A stretch of DNA of 64,000 nucleotides from Methylobacterium sp. E-066 (GCF_022829635.1 NZ_JAKSYO010000172.1:186001-250000); one strand, 5' to 3'; shown: positions 45,006 to 54,831, counted from the first letter of the stretch. Numbers and translations: made by a program. The notes: generated by a model from the letters alone, not told the origin.

Positions 45006-45983
45006 ATGAGGCGGCGGACCATCATTGCCGGGCTGTCGTGCGCCGTGGCGGGCTGGCCGCTGGCGCCACGGGCGCAGGAGCAGGCTCGGGTGGCGGCGCT
45101 CTGGCCATTCGTGGACGGCGGCGCCGAGGGTCGCTCGCTGGCGCGCGCCTTCCGGTCGGCCCTGGGGGAGCACGGCCAAACGAACCTGCAGGTCGATGAT
45201 CGCTGGGGCGGCGCGGATGTCGAGCGCACCCGTGCGCTGGCGGCCGAGATCGTAAAGGCGAATCCGCAGGTGATCTTCGCGTTCCTCAATGCGCAGCTCT
45301 CCGCGGTGTCCGCGCTGACAAAGACGATCCCGATCATCTTCGTCGGCGCCTCCGACCCGGTCGGGTCCGGTTATGTCGCGAGCCGGCAGAGACCCGGCGG
45401 CAACATCACGGGCTTCACCCTGTACGAGGCGTCGCTGGCGGGGAAATGGCTGGCGGCGCTCAAGGAAGCGGCACCGACGCTCCGCCACGTCACGCTGCTC
45501 TCCAACGCGAACACCGAAGTGCGGCGCGGCAATTTTTACACGGAGGCGCTCGGGACCACCGGGACCGCCCTCGGCTTGGAGACCGCGGTGGTCATGGTCA
45601 GCGCCGCAGACGCGATCGACCCGGTCATCGCCGCCCTCGGCCAGCGGGGAGATGCGGGGCTGATCGTGGCCCCCGGCACCTTCAGCGAAGCGAACGGCGA
45701 CCGCATCGTCGCCCTGACGGCCGAGCATCGCGTTCCGACGGTGTTCGCGATCCGCCGCTTCGCGCATCGCGGCGGCCTGATGTCGTACGGCCCCGACCCA
45801 GCCGACGCGGTCCGTCGCGCAGCCTCCTACGTGGATCGCATCCTCCATGGCGAGAAACCGGCAGCGCTTCCGGTGCAGGCGCCGACGAAGTTCGACTTCA
45901 TCGTCAACCTGAAGACGGCGCAGGCCCTGGGACTGACGATCTCATCGGCGCTGCTCGCCCAAGCGGACGAGATCGTCGAATGA
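45006..45983 (+). CDS. ABC-type substrate-binding protein (ABC_sub_bind family), copy 1
   Basis: 325 residues. Signal peptide with MRRRTIIAGL and a cleavage site near RAQ. The body is a type-I periplasmic-binding fold (IIFVGASDPVGSGYVASRQRPGGNITGFTLYE, SYVDRILHGEKPAALPVQAPTKFDFIVNLKTAQALGLTI at the end). No permease or ATPase genes adjoin; instead its stop overlaps the start of a histidine kinase gene (ATGA). It therefore probably presents a ligand to the sensor rather than to a transporter. Confidence 0.88.
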   Translation: MRRRTIIAGLSCAVAGWPLAPRAQEQARVAALWPFVDGGAEGRSLARAFRSALGEHGQTNLQVDDRWGGADVERTRALAAEIVKANPQVIFAFLNAQLSAVSALTKTIPIIFVGASDPVGSGYVASRQRPGGNITGFTLYEASLAGKWLAALKEAAPTLRHVTLLSNANTEVRRGNFYTEALGTTGTALGLETAVVMVSAADAIDPVIAALGQRGDAGLIVAPGTFSEANGDRIVALTAEHRVPTVFAIRRFAHRGGLMSYGPDPADAVRRAASYVDRILHGEKPAALPVQAPTKFDFIVNLKTAQALGLTISSALLAQADEIVE

Positions 45984-48019
45984 CGGCGACCGCTACGGTC
46001 TCGGCTGCCTCGGACCGGACCATCCCGGCCGAGCGGTTTCGCCTTCCGCTCGCGGGAAAGTTCGCCGTCGCCTTCGTAGGCCTCGTGACGCTGGTCCTGC
46101 TCATCAACGGCGCCGTCGACCTGTTCCTCAACTACGGCGACGCCAAGCGGACCGCCATCGAGGTCCAGCGCGAGAAGGCGCACGCGGCCGCGGAGCGGGT
46201 CGAGTCCTTCATCTCCGAGATCGAGAGCCAGATCGGCTGGACGACCCGGGCCGAGTGGCGCCGCATCTCCCCGGAGCAGCAGCGCTACGACTTCATCCGG
46301 CTGCTGCGGCAGGCGCCCGCCATCACGGAGGTCGCCTATCTCGATCCGAGCGGCAAGGAACAGCTGCGGGTCTCGCGCCTCGAACCGGACGTCGTCGGCA
46401 GCGGCAAGGATTTCTCCACCGCGCCGCGCTTCACCCGGGCGATCGCCGACAAGGTCTGGTTCGGCCCGGTCTATTTCCGGCGGGGATCGGAGCCGTACAT
46501 GACCGTGTCGGTGGCCCATGCCGGGCGCGACCCGGGCGTGACCGTGGCCGAGGTCAACCTGAAGCTGATCTGGGACGTGGTCAGTGCCATCCACGATGGT
46601 TCGGGCGGCTATGCGTTCGTGGTGACGGCGACCGGACGGCTGATCGCCCACCCGGATCTCAGTCTCGTCCTGCGCGACACCGACCTGTCGACCCTGCCGG
46701 AAGTGGCAGCCGCGCTTTCGGCCCGCCGGTCCGGCGCCCATCCGGACGCGACGGATTATGAGATCACCACCGCGCTGGACGGCGGTTCCGTGCTCGCGGC
46801 CCATGCCACCATCCCGCGGGTCGACTGGATCGTGTTCGTGCAGCGGCCTCTCGGTGAAGCGATGGCGCCGCTCTATGCCTCGGTGGTCCAGACCTTGTCG
46901 CTGATGGGCCTCGGCGTGATGCTTGCGACCGTCGCCGGGACCTTCCTGGCCCACCGCATGGTCGTGCCGATCCGCCAGCTCGAAGACGGCGCGGAGCGCT
47001 TCGGTGCCGGCGACCTCTCGGAGCGCATCGTGATCCGCACCGGCGACGAGATCGAGACGCTCGCGCACCGCTTCAACCTGATGGCGAGCCGCGTCCAGGA
47101 ATCCTACGAGACTCTGGAGGCCAAGGTCGAGGAACGGACCCGCGACCTGAACAAGTCCCTGGACGACCTCCAGAAGGCGCAGAGCCGCCTGGTCCAGTCC
47201 GAGAAGCTCGCCTCCCTGGGGCAGCTCACGGCCGGGATCGCGCACGAGATCAAGAACCCCCTCAACTTCGTGAACAACTTCGCCTCCCTGTCGAGCGAGC
47301 TGGTCGACGAGTTGCAGGAGGTGCTCGAGCCCGCGAGCCTCGATCCGAAGATCCGCGCGGAGGTCGATGAGATCGCCGACCTGTTGAAGGGCAATCTCGG
47401 CAAGGTCGTGCAGCACGGCAAGCGCGCCGATTCGATCATTAAGAACATGCTGCTGCACTCGCGTTCCGGGTCCGGCGAGCATCGTCCCGTCGAGATCAAC
47501 GCCCTGGTCGATGAGAGCCTGAACCTGGCCTATCACGGTGCCCGGGCGGCGCAGCCGAGCTTCAACATCACCCTGGTCCGCGACCTGGATCCGGCAGCCG
47601 GCACGGCGGATGTCTACCCGCAGGAATTGACCCGCGTTCTCCTGAACTTGATGTCGAACGGGTTCTACGCCACCGAGAAAAGGAAGACTGAGCGAACCGA
47701 GCCGGACTACGCGCCGACCCTGTCGGTGACCACCCGCAATCGTGGCGACAGCATCGAGATCCGCGTGCGGGACAACGGCACCGGCATCCCGGACAGCGTC
47801 AAGGCCAAGATGTTCGACCCGTTCTTCACCACCAAGCCGGCCGGAGAAGGGACGGGTCTCGGCCTGTCCCTGAGCCATGATATCCTGGTCAAGCAGCATG
47901 GCGGCTCGATCGATGTCGCCACCGAGCCCGGCCAGTTCACCGAATTCACGATCACGCTGCCCCGCAACGGCGCGACGCATGCCCAGCCGATCATCGCCCA
48001 AGCCAAGAGCGAACCATGA
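45980..48019 (+). CDS. Sensor histidine kinase with dCache-like periplasmic domain
   Basis: 679 residues. A membrane segment at about 31-54, a periplasmic sensing region of about 240 residues with Cache features (VAYLDPSGKEQLRVSR, SGGYAFVVTATGRLIAHPD), a second membrane segment near 300-325, a HAMP domain, a coiled coil, the dimerisation H-box with His422 (GIAHEIKNPLNFVNNF), and an ATPase domain with N-box LMSNGFYA, G1 DNGTGIPD and G2 GEGTGLGLSLS. It should phosphorylate one or both receivers that follow, and take ligand input from the coupled substrate-binding protein. Confidence 0.93.
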   Translation: MTATATVSAASDRTIPAERFRLPLAGKFAVAFVGLVTLVLLINGAVDLFLNYGDAKRTAIEVQREKAHAAAERVESFISEIESQIGWTTRAEWRRISPEQQRYDFIRLLRQAPAITEVAYLDPSGKEQLRVSRLEPDVVGSGKDFSTAPRFTRAIADKVWFGPVYFRRGSEPYMTVSVAHAGRDPGVTVAEVNLKLIWDVVSAIHDGSGGYAFVVTATGRLIAHPDLSLVLRDTDLSTLPEVAAALSARRSGAHPDATDYEITTALDGGSVLAAHATIPRVDWIVFVQRPLGEAMAPLYASVVQTLSLMGLGVMLATVAGTFLAHRMVVPIRQLEDGAERFGAGDLSERIVIRTGDEIETLAHRFNLMASRVQESYETLEAKVEERTRDLNKSLDDLQKAQSRLVQSEKLASLGQLTAGIAHEIKNPLNFVNNFASLSSELVDELQEVLEPASLDPKIRAEVDEIADLLKGNLGKVVQHGKRADSIIKNMLLHSRSGSGEHRPVEINALVDESLNLAYHGARAAQPSFNITLVRDLDPAAGTADVYPQELTRVLLNLMSNGFYATEKRKTERTEPDYAPTLSVTTRNRGDSIEIRVRDNGTGIPDSVKAKMFDPFFTTKPAGEGTGLGLSLSHDILVKQHGGSIDVATEPGQFTEFTITLPRNGATHAQPIIAQAKSEP

Positions 48020-48414
48020 ACGTCCTCATCCTCGTCGTGGACGATGAGCCCGACGTCACCGACCTGTTCCGGCAGCAATTCCGCCGCGAGCTCCGCGCCG
48101 GGCGGTTCGCGATGGAGTTCGCGCATTCCGCCCCCGAGGCCCTGGCCTGCGTAAACGCGTCGGACGGGGCGAGCCTGATCCTGATGTTCTCCGACATCAA
48201 CATGCCGGGCATGACCGGTTTGGAGCTCCTGCCGCTGGTGCGGGCCGCACGCCCCGATGTCCCGGTGATCATGATCACGGCCTATGGCGACGCCGAAACC
48301 CGCGAGAAGGCGCTGACCGGGGGCGCGGCGGGCCTGATCACCAAGCCGATCGACTTCGACCTGCTGCGGGCCGAGATCGAAAGCCGCCTGGGCTCCGCCG
48401 CGGGGCCGGCATGA
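48016..48414 (+). CDS. Single-domain response regulator
   Basis: 132 residues consisting of a receiver domain only: acidic pair DDE at the end of beta-1, phospho-acceptor Asp in FSDINMPGMTG, Thr in MITAYGD, and Lys in ITKPIDF. The start overlaps the kinase stop and its stop overlaps the next start, so three genes are translationally coupled. With no output domain it may act by binding or as a phosphate relay. Confidence 0.93.
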   Translation: MNVLILVVDDEPDVTDLFRQQFRRELRAGRFAMEFAHSAPEALACVNASDGASLILMFSDINMPGMTGLELLPLVRAARPDVPVIMITAYGDAETREKALTGGAAGLITKPIDFDLLRAEIESRLGSAAGPA

Positions 48415-49676
48415 TCCCCGACGTGCCGCCCGCGAAGATCCTTGTCGTCGACGACGAGCCGGATCTCGAGGCGTTGATCACCCAGAAATTCCGACGCCAG
48501 ATCCGGGATGGGCAGGTGACCTTCCTGTTCGCGCATGACGGTCACGAGGCCCTGGATCTCCTGGCCGAGAATCGCGACGTCGACATGGTCGTGTCGGACA
48601 TCAACATGCCCGGCATGGATGGGCTGACGCTGCTCGCCAAGCTCCAGGAATCCGACGACAGGCCCTCGACCATCATCGTCTCGGCCTACGGCGACATGGC
48701 CAATATCCGCACCGCCATGAACCGCGGGGCCTTCGACTTCCTCACGAAACCGATCGATTTCACCGACCTCGAGACCACGATCGCGCGGACGCTCCGCCAT
48801 GTCGGGATCCTGCGCGAGGGCCGGCAGCGGCAGGCACTGGCCGAGCGCGCCCACGCCTCCCTGGCGCGGTACTTCTCGCCCAATCTCGCCGAACGCCTGG
48901 CGGGCGACGCGTCGGGATTGGAACTCGGCGGCGCGCGGCGCGAGGTGGCCTCCCTGTTCACCGACATCGCCGGCTTCACCAGCTTGGTGGAGAGCCTGGA
49001 CCCGACCCAGCTCGCCGAGATCCTGAACGGCTATTTCGCCGTGATGACCGATCTCGTCTTCGCGCACGAGGGCACCGTTGCCAAGATCGTCGGCGACGCG
49101 ATCCATGTCCTGTTCGGGGCTCCGGGCGACCAGCCGGACCATGCGGCGCGGGCCGTCGATTGCGCGCTGGCCCTCGACACGGCCTCCGAGGCTTTCCGCC
49201 TGCGCTGGCGGGAGCGGGGGATCGAGATCGGCGCGACGCGGATCGGCGTTCATGCCGGGCCGGCCATCGTCGGAAATTTCGGGGGCGGCCGGTATTTCGA
49301 CTACACGGCCTACGGCGACACCATCAACACCTCCGCCCGCCTGGAGAATGCCAACAAGGCGTTCGGCACCCGGATCTGCGTCAGCCAGAGCGTGGTGATC
49401 CGGGCGGAGCAGTTCCGCGGGCGGCCCGTGGGCGACCTCGTCCTGCGCGGGAAGCAGGGAGCATTACGCGCCTTCGAGCCGCTGACCGAGGCCGAGTACG
49501 ATGCGGCGATGCTCGACCGCTACCTCGACGCCTTCGCCAAGCTGGAGGCCGGCGAAGCCGGCGCCATGCCGGCCTTCGCGGCTCTGGTCGGGTTACGGCC
49601 GGACGACGCGTTGGCGGCGTTCCATCTCAAACGCCTGCTCAATGGGGCCTCGGGAACGCGCATCGAGGTCCGTTGA
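48411..49676 (+). CDS. Response regulator with class III adenylate/guanylate cyclase domain
   Basis: 421 residues. The N-terminal receiver (VVDDEPD, Asp in VSDINMPGMDG, Lys in LTKPIDF) is joined by a helical linker to a class III nucleotidyl cyclase with the metal-binding FTDIAGFTSLVE and KIVGDAIHVLFGAP and the YGDTINTSARLE signature. The module makes cAMP or cGMP in response to phosphorylation. It is the probable output of the preceding kinase. Confidence 0.93.
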   Translation: MIPDVPPAKILVVDDEPDLEALITQKFRRQIRDGQVTFLFAHDGHEALDLLAENRDVDMVVSDINMPGMDGLTLLAKLQESDDRPSTIIVSAYGDMANIRTAMNRGAFDFLTKPIDFTDLETTIARTLRHVGILREGRQRQALAERAHASLARYFSPNLAERLAGDASGLELGGARREVASLFTDIAGFTSLVESLDPTQLAEILNGYFAVMTDLVFAHEGTVAKIVGDAIHVLFGAPGDQPDHAARAVDCALALDTASEAFRLRWRERGIEIGATRIGVHAGPAIVGNFGGGRYFDYTAYGDTINTSARLENANKAFGTRICVSQSVVIRAEQFRGRPVGDLVLRGKQGALRAFEPLTEAEYDAAMLDRYLDAFAKLEAGEAGAMPAFAALVGLRPDDALAAFHLKRLLNGASGTRIEVR

Positions 49677-49756
49677 GGGTACCTGCGCTCTCGACCCATC
49701 GGCTCTGATCGCCGACACTGCCGATTGCTTGCCACGCCGGTCGAGGGCCCTTCGGG

Positions 49757-50767
49757 ATGTCCCGTCCCCCCAATAGCCGCTTGAGGCGTCGCGACATCCT
49801 CGCGAGCCTCGGCGGCGCGGCCGTTTGGCCGACGACCGGATGTGATCAGACCCCGCCGCGGCGCCGGCTCGGCGTCCTCCTGGTCTATGGGGAGACCCAT
49901 CCGGACGTGCCCGTCATCGTCGAGACCCTCAAGGACAGCCTGCAGAAGCTCGGCTGGATCTGGGGACAGAACCTGACGGTCGATCTGCGGCATGGCGACG
50001 GCGACAGTGAAAAGATGCGCCGTCAGGCCGACGAACTCCTGGCGAGCAGACCCGACCTGGTTTTCGCCCAGGGCGTCGTCGGGACGACAGCCTTTCAACA
50101 GGCGACCTCGACCATACCGGTGGTATTCATTCAGGTGCAGGATCCCGTCGGCGGCGGTCTGGTCACCAGCCTGGCGCGACCCGGCGGCAACCTCACCGGC
50201 GTCACGAATTTCGACTACACCTTCGTCGGCAAGTGGCTGCAGCTCCTGAAGGAACTCAGCCCCGGGGTCACGCGGGCCCGCGCCATCATCAACCCCGATT
50301 ACCGCGCGCGCTTTGCCGGCTATGCCGCTGAACTCGCGCGGATCGGGCCGCTGTTGAACATCCGCTCCGAAGCCAGCGGCGTGCACGACGTCGCCGAGAT
50401 CGAGCGCGTGATCTCCACCCTCGCCGACGAGCCCCATGGCGGCCTGATCGTGCTGCCGGACGCGGTGACCGGCGTCTACAGCCGCCAGATCATCGATCTC
50501 GCCGCCCAGCACCGTCTGCCCGCGGTCTACGCCTACGCAGCCCAGGTCCGCCTCGGTGGTCTTGCCGCCTACACGACCAGCGTGGCCCGGGACGTCCAGC
50601 AAGCCGCCGGCTATATCGACCGGATCCTGAGGGGAGCGGCGGTCGGCGACCTGCCGGTGCAGGCGAGCGAACGGTTCTTGACCGTGATCAATCTCCAAAC
50701 CGCCGCGGCCCTGGGGCTGTCGATCACGCCATCGCTGCTGGCGAAGGCCGACGAGCTGATCGAGTAG
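49757..50767 (+). CDS. ABC-type substrate-binding protein (ABC_sub_bind family), copy 2
   Basis: 336 residues. A twin-arginine-like start (RLRRRDILASLGG) leads to a cysteine that could be lipidated (TTGC). The fold and C-terminal AAALGLSITPSLLAKADELIE match copy 1, to which it is a diverged paralogue. It lacks transporter partners and follows the cyclase gene, so two binding proteins bracket the two-component genes. Confidence 0.88.
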   Translation: MSRPPNSRLRRRDILASLGGAAVWPTTGCDQTPPRRRLGVLLVYGETHPDVPVIVETLKDSLQKLGWIWGQNLTVDLRHGDGDSEKMRRQADELLASRPDLVFAQGVVGTTAFQQATSTIPVVFIQVQDPVGGGLVTSLARPGGNLTGVTNFDYTFVGKWLQLLKELSPGVTRARAIINPDYRARFAGYAAELARIGPLLNIRSEASGVHDVAEIERVISTLADEPHGGLIVLPDAVTGVYSRQIIDLAAQHRLPAVYAYAAQVRLGGLAAYTTSVARDVQQAAGYIDRILRGAAVGDLPVQASERFLTVINLQTAAALGLSITPSLLAKADELIE

Positions 50768-50990
50768 CGAGAGCCGTTAGGTTGGTCGACCGGACCATCG
50801 TTCGATCGGCGAGAGAAGGGCGCTCCTGAAGCCGTCGCCGCCGAAGTGGATACCGGTGCGGCGCAAGCGCGCGTCGCGTCAAGGATTTGGAGCCGTTACC
50901 GATCCTGAGCAGTCAATAGCTTGGGTCGAATTGATGCCCCTCCCCTCTCGCGGCGGGATTCCGCCCGGCGAAGAATCCGGCCACGGATGA

Positions 50991-51668
50991 TCAACTTACG
51001 AAGGCGTATCCAAGGTAGCGTCGGACTTCGATCGGGTCGAAGCTCAGCTTCTCCCGGAGCTTCTTGCGAAGCTTGCTGATGTGGCTTTCGACGACGCTCT
51101 CATCGACATCGCTGGAGAAGGCGCCGTAGACCGCGTTGAAGACCTGCTCCTTGGTCAGCCTGCGTCCGCGATTGCGGATCAGGAGCTCGAGAATCTGACG
51201 CTCGCGCCGCGGCAAGGCGATCGTCTCCCCATCGATGTCGGGGTCGCGGCCGTCGAAATACACCTTCAGCCGCGCGGTCCGATCCATCACCGCCTTGGCG
51301 GTCGAGCGCTGCGAGCGCCGCCAGACGGATTCGGTCCGGGCCATGATCTCACGTACGTGGACCGGCTTGCGGACGACATCGTCGATGCCGGCCGTGAAGA
51401 GATCGAGGGTTTCCGTCAGGCAGCGGGTCTCGATCATGGCGATGATCGGCGCCCGGGACCGCTTCTGGATGAGCTCCGGCAGAGCCGGGCGCTGCTCGCA
51501 ATCGCCGAGGAGGAAGCCCTGGACGGCGTCCAGATCCGGCTCCCGAGCCGTCTGAAGCCAGCCCTTGAAATCGGTTGCCCGTAATCCGACGGCCGAAACG
51601 CCTTCTCTGCTGAAGCTGGCGACGTACCCATCGGTCACCATCGGCCGCTCATCCATGATGACGTACAC
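50991..51668 (-). CDS. ftcR: Flagellar transcriptional regulator FtcR
   Basis: 225 residues: an atypical receiver (VIMDERPMVTDGYVASFSREGV at the start, a weak phospho-acceptor region in FLLGDCEQ) joined to an OmpR/CtrA-type winged helix (LPRRERQILELLIRNRGRRLTKEQVFNAVYG, SDVDESVVESHISKLRKKL). This fits FtcR of Brucella and relatives, the class II regulator of flagellar genes. The GTG start at 51668 gives the family N-terminus. It should control flagellar promoters such as that of the flagellin at 13698-14891. Confidence 0.88.
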   Translation of the reverse strand: MYVIMDERPMVTDGYVASFSREGVSAVGLRATDFKGWLQTAREPDLDAVQGFLLGDCEQRPALPELIQKRSRAPIIAMIETRCLTETLDLFTAGIDDVVRKPVHVREIMARTESVWRRSQRSTAKAVMDRTARLKVYFDGRDPDIDGETIALPRRERQILELLIRNRGRRLTKEQVFNAVYGAFSSDVDESVVESHISKLRKKLREKLSFDPIEVRRYLGYAFVS

Positions 51669-52102
51669 TACTTCGATGCTCCTCTATTATTCATTCCGGT
51701 CGGCGACTTCGATTGAGAAAGCCGCCGCGGCTGGTTTACGCGATATCTTCCGATCAAATTGCTAAGTTCTAGGATGAACAGTTATGCTGAAAGTTATTTA
51801 GACATATTTTATGGCGTTTTTTCGTCTTGTTAATGGTTTTATGATTATCGCTGAGTCAAATTTGAGTCCGTAAAAAGATACTACTATATTTATTCGCCAG
51901 AATTACTATCGTATTGAAGGTTATGATATAGTATTGAGTCGTAATTTAAAATTCTTGCTTTCAAAAACGCATCTTCGACGGGATTTAAGGCGACGATTGC
52001 CTATTTTCATAAAGTTTTCCCGTCAGCCGCCAGCAGTGCAGGGGCCTGAAAGCGGTGCCGCGGTTGGTGGCGCATTCGGCACACGCCATCTAGGTAGGAA
52101 CG
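51669..52102. other. AT-rich islet, no gene
   Basis: About 434 bases, of which 51690-52000 are strongly A/T-rich against a G/C-rich background. No frame with a ribosome site is evident. It probably contains the promoters of ftcR and of the SGNH-like gene; the composition also suggests foreign DNA or a nucleoid-protein binding region. Confidence 0.55.
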
Positions 52103-53083
52103 ATGCCATCGCTTGATCCACCGCCGCACAACTTCCCCCGCGTTCTGATCGCCCACGCGGGTTGGCGATTTCTGGGCGACGGCAACAATTTTTCTCTGTC
52201 GCAAATGGTGGGCCTGATCCGCGCATCCGGCAGCGTCAGCCATCAATGGTCGAATGTCCTGCGGTCCAGAACATCTCGTTATGGTTCACGGACAAAGACC
52301 TTCATCATGCCGGAGAAGACTTGCCTCTATCAGAAATATCTGCCCGACAACCTCCAGGTAGTCTCGGACAGATTTGCGACGTTTCTGGCTCAGGTAGGCT
52401 GGGCTCATTACGTCTTCTCCGATCACGTCAGGCAACAGACTGCCGAAGACCTCTATCACCCGGGTGATAGCCACACGTCGGCCTACGGAGGCTACGAGGC
52501 GTCGACCGAGATCGTTCGCGCAATGGGTTTGGACGCGGACGCCTTCCGGCCGACATGGTCGATGAGGCCCGTCGACAGCTTCGATCTCTACGAACCGGAT
52601 GAGGCTCGCCCGGCGCTGAGCGAACGCGTGATCGCGAACTCGCCGCCGCTGGACGTGACCACCAACGGTCTCAATAACCGGGGGTGCGTGACGCGGATCG
52701 TCAATCCTCATGGCGCGCACCACCGGCTTCTGGTCTTCGGCGATTCTTTCGCGAATCTGTATCTCTGCTACGGCATCGCCCTGCACGTTCGCGAAGTCAT
52801 GTTCGTGCATTCCGTAAGCTTCGACTACGAGATGATCGAGCGCTACCAGCCGGATTACATCGTCGGCGAGATCGCAGAACGGTTTCTGATCGAGGCGCCA
52901 GCCGAGGGTGCCTCGCTTGCGTGGATCGTGCAGAGCAAGCTGGTGGACGACATGCTCAGCCCCATGGAGGCTGCGCAATTCGTGGCCAGCTACGAGCCGT
53001 TCAAGGAGCTCTACGGTCCGGCGATGATTCCGGTCCTCACGGAGGTTCGCCGTCGGTTCGGCGAGGCTATTACCGGATCGTGA
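52103..53083 (+). CDS. SGNH-hydrolase-like protein of the AlgX/AlgJ acetyltransferase family
   Basis: 326 residues. The early segment FIMPEKTCLYQKYLPD resembles the VPeK.tvYPeylP start of AlgX/AlgJ-like domains, GDSHTSAYGGYEA carries the Asp-x-His pair, and LLVFGDSFANLYL carries the Gly-Asp-Ser nucleophile. These enzymes O-acetylate polysaccharides or glycans. No signal peptide is obvious, so it may not be periplasmic. Could act on an exopolysaccharide or a flagellin glycan; context is only suggestive. Confidence 0.68.
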   Translation: MPSLDPPPHNFPRVLIAHAGWRFLGDGNNFSLSQMVGLIRASGSVSHQWSNVLRSRTSRYGSRTKTFIMPEKTCLYQKYLPDNLQVVSDRFATFLAQVGWAHYVFSDHVRQQTAEDLYHPGDSHTSAYGGYEASTEIVRAMGLDADAFRPTWSMRPVDSFDLYEPDEARPALSERVIANSPPLDVTTNGLNNRGCVTRIVNPHGAHHRLLVFGDSFANLYLCYGIALHVREVMFVHSVSFDYEMIERYQPDYIVGEIAERFLIEAPAEGASLAWIVQSKLVDDMLSPMEAAQFVASYEPFKELYGPAMIPVLTEVRRRFGEAITGS

Positions 53084-53229
53084 AGGCGACCCCGTTCACC
53101 ACGGCGGGGCCTTCCGCCCGCAGAACATAAGCAGCATCGATGCAGCACCGGACTGCGATCAGGTCTTTTCGGGGGATGTCCGGGAAATGCTACGATCGAC
53201 ACTGCTGATCGCTGCAAGGGACGCAGGCG

Positions 53230-53490
53230 ATGCCTGACCTCCACTGGCAAGAGGGGCCGGTCCATTGCACCGACCTTATGGACGCGTTCGGCAAGGTGTT
53301 CGGCTATGTCGGGCCGTGTTCCAACGGCATGCGCGGGTACGTCGTCCAATCCGGATCCGAATGGCCGCCCCGGCCCGCGGCCTTCACCGACCACGCGGAT
53401 GCAGAAGCGGCGCGCAGCTGGGTCGAAGCCGAGGTCGCCCGGCGATCGTTCCGGCCGATCCGCGTCACGGAAGGGCCGCCGGATGCGTGA
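53230..53490 (+). CDS. Small hypothetical protein
   Basis: 86 residues starting ATG 53230 with AAGGGACGCAGG upstream. It has no signal peptide or membrane segment; an N-terminal GPVHCTDLMDAFGKVFGYVGPCSNGMRG includes two cysteines, and the C-terminal half is a helix DAEAARSWVEAEVARRSF. No family is recognised. The codon bias supports it. Confidence 0.5.
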   Translation: MPDLHWQEGPVHCTDLMDAFGKVFGYVGPCSNGMRGYVVQSGSEWPPRPAAFTDHADAEAARSWVEAEVARRSFRPIRVTEGPPDA

Positions 53491-53667
53491 GTGTCACGAT
53501 GACCCCGCGCGGTCACTGCCCTGCGCCCGGATAGCGGTGAGCCCCGCAGGGAGTTCGCAGACAGCACGTGGGAACGCCACGCCGAGCGGCAGCGTGCTCC
53601 CACCGCGAAGGCAGCTCGGGTGCCACATCCGCCAGGTCGTTCACAAAATTGATGAAACTTGCGCCGG

Positions 53668-53743
53668 TGGCGCTCCCAAGGGGAATCGAACCCCTGTTTT
53701 CGCCGTGAGAGGGCGACGTCCTAGACCGCTAGACGATGGGAGC
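53668..53743 (-). tRNA. tRNA-Glu (anticodon CUC)
   Basis: A 76-base tRNA with encoded CCA. GCTCCCA pairs with TGGGAGC, the T loop is GGTTCGATTCC and the anticodon loop CCTCTCA gives CUC. Standard length and fold. Confidence 0.95.
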
Positions 53744-53850
53744 TTTCCGGCGGCGCCCGGGTGCTATAGCCACGCCCCGCCGGGGGAGCAAGGGCCTTCT
53801 CGACAGATTCCGTATCGATCGGTGCGGACGGGGCGCGGAGAGGGATTGCG

Positions 53851-54831
53851 GTGGACGGGATCGACGAGGAACGGGCCGGGATCGTCGTAGAGGGGGGGAT
53901 CCGGCTCGATCGGGCCCTGGTGGCCCTGTTTCCGGATCTGTCCCGGGCGCGGCTGCAGGATCTGGTGCGCGACGGGCGGGTAAGCCGGGATGGCATCCCG
54001 GTGCGCGATCCGTCCGCGAAGGTCGCGGCCGGCGCCCAGATCGTCCTGGAGGTGCCCCCGCCGGCAGATGCGGAACCGGCGGCCGAGGCCGTGGACCTGG
54101 CGATCGCCTACGAGGACGACGACCTCGTCGTGATCGACAAGCCGGCGGGCCTGGTGGTGCATCCGGCGCCGGGCCACGAGAGCGGGACCCTGGTCAACGC
54201 GCTGATCGCCCATTGCGGGGCGAGCCTGTCCGGGATCGGCGGCGTGCGCCGGCCCGGCATCGTCCATCGCCTCGACAAGGACACGAGCGGCCTGATCGTG
54301 GTCGCCAAGAACGACGCGGCTCATCACGGGCTGACGGCGCAGTTCGCCGATCACGGCCGCACCGGGCCGCTGGAGCGAGCCTATGCGGCCCTGGTCTGGG
54401 GCGTGCCGCATCCGCGCGCAGGGACGATTCAGGCGAGCCTGGCCCGCTCGCGCCACAACCGGGAGAAGATCGCCGTGGTCTCCGACGAGTCCGGGCGGCA
54501 CGCCGTGACGCATTACACGGTCGCCGAAACCTATCCGGAGGTCGCCCTCGTGCGATGCCGGCTGGAGACGGGACGAACCCATCAGATCCGCGTCCACCTC
54601 GCCCATCGCGGCCATCCGCTCCTGGGCGACCCGGTCTATGGCGGCGCGTTCCGCACCAAGGCGGCGCGGCTGTCGCCGGAGGCGCGCGACGCGCTCACGG
54701 CCCTCGGACGGCAAGCCTTGCACGCGGAACTGCTGGGCTTCAGCCACCCGCGCACCGGCGAGACGCTCCGATTCGAGAGCCCGATCCCGCCCGACATCGC
54801 CGCGCTCGTGGAGGCCCTCGCGAAAGCTTGA
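53851..54831 (+). CDS. RluA-family 23S rRNA pseudouridine synthase
   Basis: 326 residues. An S4 RNA-binding domain (about 15-75, IRLDRALVALFPDLSRARLQDLVRDGRV) precedes the synthase domain with the catalytic-Asp motif HRLDKDTSGL and the ETGRTHQIRVHL motif. The length and S4 domain fit RluD (positions 1911, 1915 and 1917 of 23S rRNA), though RluC cannot be excluded. GTG start. Confidence 0.9.
   Translation: MDGIDEERAGIVVEGGIRLDRALVALFPDLSRARLQDLVRDGRVSRDGIPVRDPSAKVAAGAQIVLEVPPPADAEPAAEAVDLAIAYEDDDLVVIDKPAGLVVHPAPGHESGTLVNALIAHCGASLSGIGGVRRPGIVHRLDKDTSGLIVVAKNDAAHHGLTAQFADHGRTGPLERAYAALVWGVPHPRAGTIQASLARSRHNREKIAVVSDESGRHAVTHYTVAETYPEVALVRCRLETGRTHQIRVHLAHRGHPLLGDPVYGGAFRTKAARLSPEARDALTALGRQALHAELLGFSHPRTGETLRFESPIPPDIAALVEALAKA

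Noticed and set aside
45827..48001. Open frame of about 724 codons opposite the histidine kinase
   Set aside because: The kinase has all family boxes; the antisense product is low-complexity.
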